A stretch of DNA of 64,000 bases from Cochliopodium minus. Taxonomy: Eukaryota > Discosea > Himatismenida > Cochliopodiidae. The stretch lies in assembly GCA_024220525.1 (NCBI GenBank), contig JAMYWO010000002.1, forward strand, positions 369,432 to 433,431, read 5' to 3'. The notes beneath the pieces are model-generated. The model did not search any database and was not told the DNA's origin. It worked only from the letters and a program-made list of their open reading frames with translations. The position numbers and the translations under genes were made by a program. Shown here in pieces: positions 34,915 to 43,931 of the stretch; position 1 is the stretch's first letter, and each line of letters begins with the position of its first letter.

Positions 34915-37900
34915 ATTTAAATTAAAAAAGAAAATATTATTGAGAATTTTTATTTTTTAAAAAATAATAATTATTTTTCCATCTTTTTTTTTTTTATAGC
35001 ATCCATTTGTGAACAATTGTAAACCAATGGGAGTGTTGGTGGATTTGATATCAGAGTACCAAATGAGATTGGAAGAGTTGGACATATTGTCAGAGGATAG
35101 CAGTGAGGAGTACAACTACGAAATGGGAGAAGTGGTGATTGTGGATGAGTCTGGAGAAACCGTCCTCACCACGGAACTCAGCAACACCAATACTTTACAC
35201 AACGATGATTCTTTAAGCTTAAGTGAGAAACAAGATGTAAAACACAACTTAGTGAAGAATGTCAGTGTTGATAATTTCAATAATAACAAAAATAATAACA
35301 AAAATAATACTAATAATAATAATCACATTAGTAGTAATAATGTAAAAGGAGAAATCAATAATGGTAATGGTAATAATGATAATAACTCTGGCAATGGTTC
35401 TCTTCATTCCAATAAAACCTCCAACGGTTCTTCCGAGAACAATGCAAAAGCAAAAACCACAAACGAAACAGTGAAGAAACAAGAGCCCACCAATCGTCCC
35501 AAAATAGGCACCTTGGAGTCCAGAAAAATAAAAAACAAACTCAACACTGAACACGACATTGAAAAACTCAAAATAATCGATGAAGAAGACAAACAAATCC
35601 TCAAAAACACTCTGCGTGAAGCCCTCAAGAAGAACCGTCCCGTCAGTTTGCGTAAAAACAACATAGGCGATGAGCTTCAAAAGGTGAGGGACGCCCAACT
35701 TCTCAAACAACAATTCAAAGAAGAGAAGAAGAGAAAGAGTCTAGAAGAGAAAGAACGCAGCAACTTGGAGCGTACACAGAAGAACGAAATGAGGGAGTCC
35801 GAGAAAGCTTATCAGCAGAAAGTCACCAGAATCGACAACAACAACAAAAAGAACCTCGAGAACAAGATCCGCCAAGAAAAAACCGACAAGGAACACCTGG
35901 TCACCCGCATGAACACCTTTGTCAAAAACTTGCAGGAGATCCAAAAAGCAAACACCAAAAATCTACAAACAACTGTCCGTGAACATCAAGCGGAAGTTAA
36001 GAAGAAACACAGCGTCAACCAAAAGAATTGTGAGCGCTCCTTTAAAAGCCAGCAAAAGAACCAGAAGAAGGAGAAGAAGAGGGACGCCAAGCAGGTCTCC
36101 CTTCTCCAGAAGAAGCACCAGCAAATCTACATGGACAAGCAGCTCGAGTTCAGCACTGAGGTCAACCAGATGTTAGACAGGGATTACACCATGCTCGTCA
36201 ACCTCCAACAGTTGCAACAGCAAAACGAGAAGTACATGACCAAACTTGTAAAGAAAAAAAAAACATCTTCCTTTTTTTTTTTTTTCGTTTCACTTCATTT
36301 CATTTCATTTCATTTCATTTTTTAAAATATTATTTGTGTTGTTGAATTATTTATGAATACATCTGATTCTTCAAAATTCTTTCAATTTTTTTTTTATTTT
36401 TTAATCGAATATTTAGAATTTTTTTAAAAAATCGAGAAGATTCTCCATAATTTCATCATTTTTTTTAAATTATTTTTTTAAAACTTATTTTTCTTAAATT
36501 ATATTTTTTAAATTATATTTTTAAAATTATATTTTTTCAACTTATTTTTTTATTTCAAAAAATATAGCCAATTCAAAGGAACATGACTTTTGTGATGATC
36601 CACTCACAACAACTTCAAAACCACTTGGACCTGGTGACTTTGTACTCCAAACAAGAAATTCTCTTTGAAAACAACAACTTGGTGAGAGAACTCGCCTTTA
36701 AACACTTGCAGCAACTCCAAGAATTGGAAGTCGACCAAAAAAGGAGAACGAGGGATTATGAGAAAGAGCAACAAGCAAAGGAGCAGCAAAAGGATGTCAA
36801 GAATGAATCTCGTAAGTTCAAGCAGAAGCAGAAGGAGGAAGCCAAAATTTTTGAGCGTGACAAAAAAAAAGAAATTGCCAACAAAAAGGTAAAGACATTC
36901 TCCTTTTTTTTTTTTTTAATTTTTAACATTATTTCCATGCTTTTTTTGTTTTTTATTGTTTTTTATTGTTTCTTTTTTTTTTTCTTTGATCCTTTTAAAA
37001 AATATTAAATTTTAGATTTCATTTTTAAATTATCCATTTTATTTTTATTTTTCATTTTTTTTTTATCGTTTTAATAAATTTTCACATCATTTTGATAAAA
37101 TGTTAAAATTTAAATTTCATTTTAAAATTTTTAAGATATTTTTTAATTTTATTCATTTTTTTTTAATTCTATTTTAGTCTTTTATCTCAATTAATATTTT
37201 TTAAAGTTTTTATTTTTATTTTTATTTTTATTTTTATTTTTATTTTTATTTTTATTTTTGTTATTAAAATTTCTTTTTTTTACTCAGTTATCACGTAAAG
37301 AAGAAAAGAGGGTGATGGACAATGAAAGAAAACTTTTCGAGAAGACCCAACAAAAAGAAGAGTTGGAATTCCAAGAAAAGTTGAGGAAACTTCATCAAGA
37401 ACAGGACAAACTTCTCATGGAAGACCACTCTGATCAACGTGATCGTCATTTGGAGTATCAAAAGAAAGAAGCCAACAAACTTCATAAATCTAATGAAGTC
37501 TTAAAGGTCAAAATCAAAAATTTTTATCATTTTATTGTTTTTTTATTATTATTTTAACATCATTTTTTTTATTTTATTTTTTATTTTTTAAAATTATTGT
37601 TTTATCATTTTTTTATTATTTTTTCATTATTTATTTTTTTTTTTTTTCACTTTTTTTTATTTTTTTATTTTTTTATTTTTTATTTTTTTCACTTTTTTTT
37701 ATTTTTTTATTTTTTTATTTTTTTATTTTTTTTATTTTTTTATTAGATGAAAGATGAACAAAACTTCAAAGCTGAAAAAATGAATGAGTTACAACAAGGC
37801 AAAGTACGTTTGTTTTTGGAAGCCTTTGGTGCATTCAAACTCGAAAGGGAACTGATCGGTGAAACTCACAAAACCGAAAAGGTAATCTTGAATCATTTTA

Positions 37901-38591
37901 ATTTATTTTTATTTATTTTTTTATTTATTTTTTATTTTTTATTTTTCATTTTTTTAATTAGTCCATTCAAGAAGGTCAATTCAAAACAATGGAACAAATG
38001 CAAAAGCAAAACTTGGGACAATTCCAAGATTTAAATAGTCAACAAGCAGATAGACAAAGACTTCAAGAGAGACAACAACAACAATTAGAATCGCTTGTAA
38101 TTTCTTATCTTGGATTTTTTATTTCTTTTAAAAATTTTTAAAACAATTTTTTTTAATATTTTTAAATTTATCTTTTATTTTTTTATTAGGAACAAGATCA
38201 CAAAAAAATAATCGGAATTCTTCTTAAAGACACTAAAAACAAAGAGCTCATCCAAAAGATATACGATGTCCAAAACAGCACCACTGATTCAAACAAATTG
38301 CTCCTTGATCTTATTCCCTTCGACGAGATAGAGGAGATCTCTTCCGAGCAGCTTTTCAAAAAAAAGGATGAAATCTCCGAGCATCAAAAAAAAGAATCGG
38401 ATCTTTATTTAAAGGAGCTTGACCTCCGTCAAAGCACAGATTTGGATGATATCAAGAAGGAGATGTCTCAATTAGAAAAGTATATTGTTGGGATCGAGTC
38501 TGAACTTTTGGATCAGATGAAAGAGAAGGAGCTCGAACTAATCCACCTGTTCGAAACTCAAATTCAATCTCTTCCCAAGAAAGAAAAGTAA
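33577..38591 (+). CDS. SLK/LOK-like Ste20 (GCK) protein kinase
   Basis: A germinal-centre-kinase-type Ste20 kinase with a long coiled-coil tail. Start ATG 33577-33579 (MDNNLFKNNGPRGPPLESL). Kinase landmarks: EIAQGSYGHVFKAIYKEDG, ALKI for the ATP lysine, MELCDGGS, HRDIKAANIL, VDFGVS, the activation loop FIGSPYWMAPE, ADVWSLGVTLIELAE and HPFVNN. The glycine loop is completed by a 7-nt microexon (33758-33764, TTTCAAG). From about 35040 an acidic then Asn/Ser-rich linker leads into a Lys/Glu/Gln-rich coiled coil spread over exons to 38591, like the C-terminal PKK/ATG domain of SLK and LOK. In animals SLK/LOK phosphorylate ERM proteins at the cortex. More than ten introns, several with long poly-T. 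The acceptor-side microexon and tail exons join in frame. Confidence 0.85.
36280..36322. repeat. (TTTCA)n pentamer tract in SLK-like intron
   Basis: Tandem TTTCA units just after the donor following KYMTKL. Intronic. Confidence 0.75.
37206..37258. repeat. (TTTTTA)n hexamer tract in SLK-like intron
   Basis: About nine perfect copies of a 6-bp unit inside an intron. Similar TTTTA-rich stretches occur at 18530-18640, 37630-37740 and 47380-47460, all intronic. Confidence 0.85.
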
Positions 38592-38728
38592 GGGGAAAGC
38601 TATTGAACTTTTTTTTATTAAAATTTTTTTTGAAACGTTTCAGAAAAAATTTTGGCTGTTAATTAAATTCAATTTGATCATTTTATTATTCTTTTAAAGA
38701 TCAAACCAAATATAGAGAAAAGTTTTTT

Positions 38729-38828
38729 NNNNNNNNNNNNNNNNNNNNNNNNNNNNNNNNNNNNNNNNNNNNNNNNNNNNNNNNNNNNNNNNNNNNNNNN
38801 NNNNNNNNNNNNNNNNNNNNNNNNNNNN
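38729..38828. other. Assembly gap of 100 N
   Basis: A round 100-N run between the ends of two convergent genes (SLK-like kinase and F-box protein). Neither gene is cut. Confidence 0.99.
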
Positions 38829-38851
38829 TTAATCTCCGAGAGAAGAGTTTT

Positions 38852-39744
38852 TTAGTTCGGAATTGGGAGAGGTTCTCGTGAATCAATGATTTCGATGTTA
38901 GTTTTATTAAAATACAAAGAAATTGCAAAAAAAAGATCATCAAACGAGTCACAAAATGTTTCTTTGATTTCAATCCCACAATCTTCATAGTTTTTTGAGA
39001 GAGGAGGAAATTTGTAATTGAGAAAGTAATGTAATGTATTGTCCCTTTTGTCAAAGTATAAAGAAACAATGTCTCCTTCTTTAAAGAACCCCAAGTTTTT
39101 TTTTGTTTTTGAAGGTGTCTTATTTGAATCTGGAAGACAAATTAATTAAAATTGATCAGAATAAAAATTTTTTTTTTACTGTATTCGTAATAAATTTCGT
39201 TGTTGGATTGTTGAGTACAATTTCCCCATCCTTTAAACAATTCAATTGATTGGTTTTATTAAATTTGATTTTTTTATTTTACCAATTGTTCCTTTATCTC
39301 CTCCCAACCAAACATTATTGGATGCTGTTTTGATGTTGAAAAGACCAATCCATATCCCTATTTCCCATTTGATTATTTTGAGATCCACTCTCGAAACTAG
39401 ATTGATATTTTGCTTTAAAGGGATCACTGTATGAATATGATTTTGGAGGTAGATCACATTTCTATTATCTTTATTTATGACCAATTCTCTTTTATTTATC
39501 CAGCTATGATCGAATGAAAAAATTTTGTAATTTGAAAAGAAAAATAATTTCCAATCTTCCACATTCTCCACTCCATGCACCGATATTCCATTGTTAAATG
39601 AGATATCTTTCCAAATCTGCTTTGTTTTGATGTAATTTTTGAGAGATTTGCTTATTCTATCCAATTTTGCACATTCTTTATAGGAAAGGAATGATAAAAG
39701 ATATGAAAATATCACTCTTGGAAGGCATTCAAAAGGAGAAGACA
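38852..39744 (-). CDS. F-box protein with SPRY (B30.2-like) domain
   Basis: Start ATG 39742-39744. The N-terminal F-box is FECLPRVIFSYLLSFLSYKE followed by ISKSLKNYI and WKDI, the usual F-box spacing before a tryptophan. A SPRY-type beta-sandwich follows: WEIGIWIGLFNIKTASNNVW, WLGGDKGTIG, then in later exons an NLGFFKEGDIVSLYFD block (residues GD.VSLYFD) and TLHYFLNYKFPPL, with stop at 38852. About 280 residues in three exons. F-box plus SPRY proteins (FBXO45-like) recruit substrates to SCF or related cullin ligases; the target here is unknown. Only 62 bp separate it from the divergent secreted-protein gene. Confidence 0.82.
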
Positions 39745-39806
39745 TAATTATGAGTTTATTTAAAAAAGAATTCCTCTTCAATTTTATTTATTTGAAAATT
39801 AAAAAA

Positions 39807-40661
39807 ATGAAAATAATTTTCTTTATATTATTGGTGATTTCCATTTCATTCTCCTATCCAGGTATAATTTCTTTCCTTTTAAATTTTATATTGAAAACAT
39901 AATATGCATCTCTGAGAATATAATCAAAATATCGATAAAATATGGCTTTTAAGCACCATATTATTAAATAAAACTTCCAATGTATTACATAAAGATATCA
40001 ATGAAAATTTTACTGCCAAGTTGAACACAACAAGGATATTTCATGGAGATAAACAATCAAGGGTAGATTTGGTCTATGAATGGTACAGTGGAAAGCAAAG
40101 AAGAATTGAGAACACCCAAAATAATACAAGGTAAAATAAAATACAAAAATTCACAATAAACAAATTTACAATAAACAAAAAAAAAGATATTCAATCTTTC
40201 AATTTGCTTCAAACCAAACACAATACGTATTTTATGATCAAAAATGTGAGAAACAATCATTCGATGAACCTTGGGTTTATTTTCAATTACTTTTAAAATT
40301 ATTTTCTTTATAAAATGAAAAAAGTTTCCTTATTTCGATTGGTTGAAAGACTCTGAAGAAAAAGGATTTTGCACAGAAGGAGGTAGAACAGGCCAAAAAT
40401 GGGTCGAAGATAACAAAGGTAACAATAAAGAAATAAAAGATCTCAGAAAATGATTAATGTATAATAATTTTTTATTAGAAAGTACACTGACACTTTGCGC
40501 TTCTAGTAATACTCCACTTCGTCTTGAGATAGTAGATAAGAGAGGAGGTTTCATTGATGACATTGTAAAATATGTTTCATTTATTTTATAAATTATATAC
40601 AAAATTATTTTAAAAGGTTTTTACAACTTTTCACCCTGGGAACCCTTCATCTAATGGTTAA
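39807..40661 (+). CDS. Secreted protein, ependymin-like pattern
   Basis: Start ATG 39807-39809 with a clear signal peptide MKIIFFILLVISISFSYPG. Following exons give ARIFHGDKQS-type beta sequence RIFHGDKQSRVDLVYEWY, several N-glycosylation sites (NKTS, NFT, NTT, NQT), FYDQKCEKQSFDEP, FPYFDWL, EKGFCTEGGRTGQKWVED, LTLCASSNTPLRLEIVD and TTFHPGNPS. The order Y-D-x-x-C, W, C-x-x-W, C, then TF-PG-P resembles ependymin-related modules and the non-peptidase half of Dictyostelium counting-factor-associated proteins. About 205 residues, six exons. No catalytic motif. The family call is tentative; secretion is well supported. Confidence 0.6.
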
Positions 40662-41015
40662 ATTTTTTTTTTAATAAAAAACAAAATTGGAACTCAAGTT
40701 TTTTTGAAAAAAAAAAAAATAAGATTTTCAAACACCACCTCGTAAGGTTTTCTTCATTTTAACTCTTTTCTGACTCTTTCCTAATTTGAAAAATTCCTTT
40801 AGAATGTTGGAACACTAAATCTTTTTCAAGTCAATCCATAAACTAGTTAATAGTCTTTTTTTTACAAATCTCCATCAAATTTGATAGATTAAATCTGTTT
40901 TAATTCAATTTTTTTTTTGATTGTATTGAAATCAAAGGATCTTACAACGAGATTTCTTCTTTTAAAAAATTTTTGGAAGAAAAAAATAGGATTTTTTTAA
41001 ATTTTTTATTTTGAA
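40662..41015. other. Intergenic, nothing recognised
   Basis: 354 bp between two convergent gene ends. AT-rich with poly-A/T runs; no ORF or RNA feature recognised. Confidence 0.6.
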
Positions 41016-42645
41016 TTAAAGAGTAGAAATAACTTGATACTTTCCATTTTTGCAACCAGAAATATTGATGACAGTTTGAGGAGCTCCATCACGACACTGA
41101 GAACGAGTAACAGGGTTGCAAGCATAAGTGCTAAGGTCATTTCTAAAACCAGAAGAAAGAGTTCTTTGAGGAACACGAACAACAAAACCCTCACCAGAAG
41201 GGAAGAAAAAATCAGTACTGATAAAATGAGCTCCGTTACTCAAAGAAACATCTCTTTTAAGTCTCATTTCACTGATAGAAGGGAGAGGGGGCATCAATAC
41301 AATACTCAAAGCTTCTTTCATGGTAAGCAAGAAACATTTAACAACAGCGGTAGTTGTAGCGACGTCTGTAATATTAACAGGGAAAGATGCACTACAAACT
41401 TGAGCCAAATACATCAATTGTGGTGCGGTCACTTTGCATTCTGGACATGCATCTGCAAATGCTTGTACTTCTCCCATATCCATCATGCCATCATTGTTTC
41501 CTAATTCGTCGAGCACAGATCCTACAATGTAGTATGCTTCATCCATGGTTGGTGGATTATCTGAATACTCTTGATCTGATCTTACTCTCACCAAATATCC
41601 TTTTTGTACTACCTCCTTTACTTTCACTCCAAATGTACCCGGAACATCTATTTGTTTTTAATTTGTCAAAAAAAATAAGGAAGAAAAAAAAATTTTTTTT
41701 TATTCTATTACCTATTTGATCATCTTTGACAACAAAAACAATTGCTGTGTTGGGATATTGAACTGGATCATCAATTTCGCTAATAAAAAAAATTAAAATT
41801 TTTTTTTTTGGATCCAAGAATGTTTACCTTTCGTTTGCAAATGGAAAAGAAATTCTTCCTTTTAAGTTCTTGAATTCTCCTTCGACGTATGATCCATTAA
41901 ATCCACTGTTTACAAACAATATTTTCCCGTTTGTATCTTCCAATTTTGGCCATGGATTTAATCCTGCTTCTCTCATCTTTATCAAAGCTTCATGAACACT
42001 CTCATAATTACCTCTGATAGAATCTGGGGTGATCAATTTATCAACTCCAAAAATAGATTTTATAACAGTTTCTATATTTGTGAATTGATCTTTGTTGAGG
42101 TTATTCAATCCTTTCAATTCTGATTTTAAAAAAAAGGGATTTAATTATATTAATTATATTAATATATGTTGGTAATAAAATAAAAATTTGCCTGTGTAAA
42201 TAAACAATGGAGGATGATTAGCATTATCATCAGACCATCTTTTAACAATTTTCAAACATGAAAATAATGATGCACAGTGAGAGTTGGTATCAAAGACTTA
42301 TTTAAAAATGGAAGAAATTTAAAAAAATTTTGAAAGAATAGTTCTTATGATACCTTTATAATGTTTCACCGGATAATCTATTCCAAGACTTGTGTTGAAA
42401 CCAAAATCTCCTTGAAAATCAAATTCTAATCCTCTTACTCCAGCATTTAGTTGGTCTTCTATTGGAGGAAAAGAGTACTTCAAAATTGGGATTTTATAGA
42501 CTGGATTGTTTGGGGTGGTAAATTTATAACTGTTGTGTGTTATAATTGTTTGAATCTGATTCAAATGAACTGTTGGAAGTTCAATTTCTATACGAGCAGA
42601 TAATACAATTGATATCAAAATGGAAATGAGAATCAATTTCATCAT
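41016..42645 (-). CDS. Secreted Ca2+-dependent phosphatidylinositol phospholipase C-like enzyme
   Basis: Start ATG 42643-42645 with signal peptide MMKLILISILISIVLSARI. The catalytic barrel begins IQTIITHNSYKF (first His) and has PPIEDQLNAGVRGLEFDFQG (the E-x-D metal pair), the second His region NTSLGIDYPVKHYK, the HPPLFIYTELKG block, and later GFNPWPKLED-type and DTNGKILFV sequence. This is the secreted Ca-dependent PI-PLC family (PLC-like phosphodiesterase barrel) better known from bacteria and some fungi. The C-terminal exon (41016-41640) has GLNPWP-downstream beta sequence, VRVRSDQEYSDNPPTMDEAY and EFPSGEGFVVRVP-like sequence with Cys pairs, ending CKNGKYQVISTL. One intron uses a GC donor (TACACAG|GCAAAT). 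About 480 residues. Substrate is inferred from family only. Confidence 0.75.
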
Positions 42646-42807
42646 CTTATTTTTTATATTATAAATAATATAATTGTTTATGCCATCTTTCAAAATTATT
42701 CCTTACGGAAATTTGATTCTTGTTTGTTAAATAATTTTGTTTTAGAGCAAGAATTGGATTGATCATTCACAATTGAGATAGATATTACAATTAAAACTAA
42801 CAGATCT

Positions 42808-43242
42808 GATGAAAATTTCATTTTTCTTGTTTCTTTTTTTGGATCCATATTTTCTAAAAGTGAGTTTGCATTATGCAGATGTTTCTAATTCAATCATAAA
42901 GAAAAAAAAAAAAGAGGATTTTGTGAAAGAAATTGGATTATGCAATTAGAATCTGAATCAGATGAAGATAGACAAGAGAATTTGCCTTTCATGATTGATT
43001 ATAATGTATCCATGCCCGCCACGTTATTTACCAGTGAAGAAGATGAGATATCCTTTGATATATCAAAATCTATATCAATAAATACAACAACTGAAAATCA
43101 AATCAGCCTTGAAAATTTTTCTTTAAAATTGATTCCTTTCACACCACCAGGAAGATCAATAATAATTTCTATATATTTGTATATAATGATCTCCATCAGC
43201 TCCTATTATATCATAATTCCATCTCTATTCTTCCTCGTGATG
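42808..43242 (+). CDS. Hypothetical gene fragment ending at microsatellite junction
   Basis: Two open stretches look coding. One is QLESESDEDRQENLPFMIDY with SLKLIPFTPPG (from 42940). The other, in another frame, is FYIFVYNDLHQLLLYHNSIS then ILPRDGIPIF (about 43163-43260). They need an intron between them. An upstream ATG at 42808 opens MKISFFLFLFLDPYFLK followed by a GTGAGT donor, a possible signal-peptide exon, but phases do not settle the joins. The last exon reaches a donor-like GATG|GTATAC at 43243 and then the repeat with an N at 43276. No family recognised. Confidence 0.35.
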
Positions 43243-43275
43243 GTATACCAATTTTTTTGCAAAATATATTTATTC

Positions 43276-43276
43276 N
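43276..43276. other. Single undetermined base at repeat edge
   Basis: One N directly precedes the (TTATTTA)n array; such single Ns often mark scaffold joins. Confidence 0.95.
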
Positions 43277-43352
43277 TTATTTATTATTTATTATTTATTA
43301 TTTATTATTTATTATTTATTATTTATTATTTATTATTTATTATTTATTATTT
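43277..43352. repeat. Heptamer microsatellite (TTATTTA)n
   Basis: About ten copies of the reverse complement of the unit at 5440-5520, followed by degenerate TTATTT sequence to 43378. It lies between two convergent gene fragments that both end at donor sites. Confidence 0.9.
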
Positions 43353-43379
43353 TATTATTTTTTTTATTATTTATTTTAC

Positions 43380-43798
43380 CATAGATAATCAGTTTTTGGT
43401 CACAATACTGAGAAGTATTGAAATTGATTTCAATATATTTGTTTGTGAATAAATTTTTAAAATTTGAATTGAAAAAAAATCCATTATTCAAAGACAATAA
43501 TCTAAAGGAATTGTATCCAAATGGAGAAAGCCAAATGTTATTGCAATCTTTGCTATTTAATACATCAAATTCGCCTTCAGTTACACTAATCTATCAAAAT
43601 TGAGTTTAATTGTGAAAAATTGAATTATAATTAATATTGAAATTAACAAACCATCTTGCAATTGGGATCTATCTTTATCGTTGTCCATATATAATTCAAA
43701 TAATATAGTGGTAATTTTTCTATTGATAAGGAGCACTGATCAGATTGTGCTTTATTCAAAGAAAAAAGGATAAAAAATAAAAAAATTATTCCTTTCAT
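43380..43798 (-). CDS. Secreted Cys-containing protein, truncated at repeat
   Basis: ATG at 43796-43798 opens a signal peptide, MKGIIFLFFILFSLNKAQSD, followed by QCSLSIEKLPLYYLNYIWTT and DPNCKM. A donor (ATG|GTTTGTT) joins in phase to an acceptor at 43591 (GATAG|ATTAGTG). The second exon has beta-rich sequence VTEGEFDVLNSKDCNNIWLS, PFGYNSFRLLSLNNGFFF and TSQYCDQKLIIYG. It ends at a donor (TATG|GTAAAATAA, 43379) leading into the microsatellite, and no later exon is found. I read the minus strand as the real one because of the signal peptide, the even Cys spacing and the clean splice; + strand ORFs here are shadows. No family recognised. Confidence 0.55.
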
Positions 43799-43931
43799 TT
43801 TTTTTTTTTTTATCAAAGCCTCTGTAGGATGTAAATAAAAAGTCATTTCTATTGATCTTAAACTTGAAAGAATTTAATTTCAATAAAGTTTAATTTCTCC
43901 CAACAAGTGAATAGATTTTAAATAAAAAAAA

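Noticed and set aside
43277-43603. + strand ORFs over the repeat and 43418-43603
   Set aside because: The first is repeat-derived (LLFIIYY); the second is antisense to a spliced minus-strand gene with signal peptide and Cys pattern.
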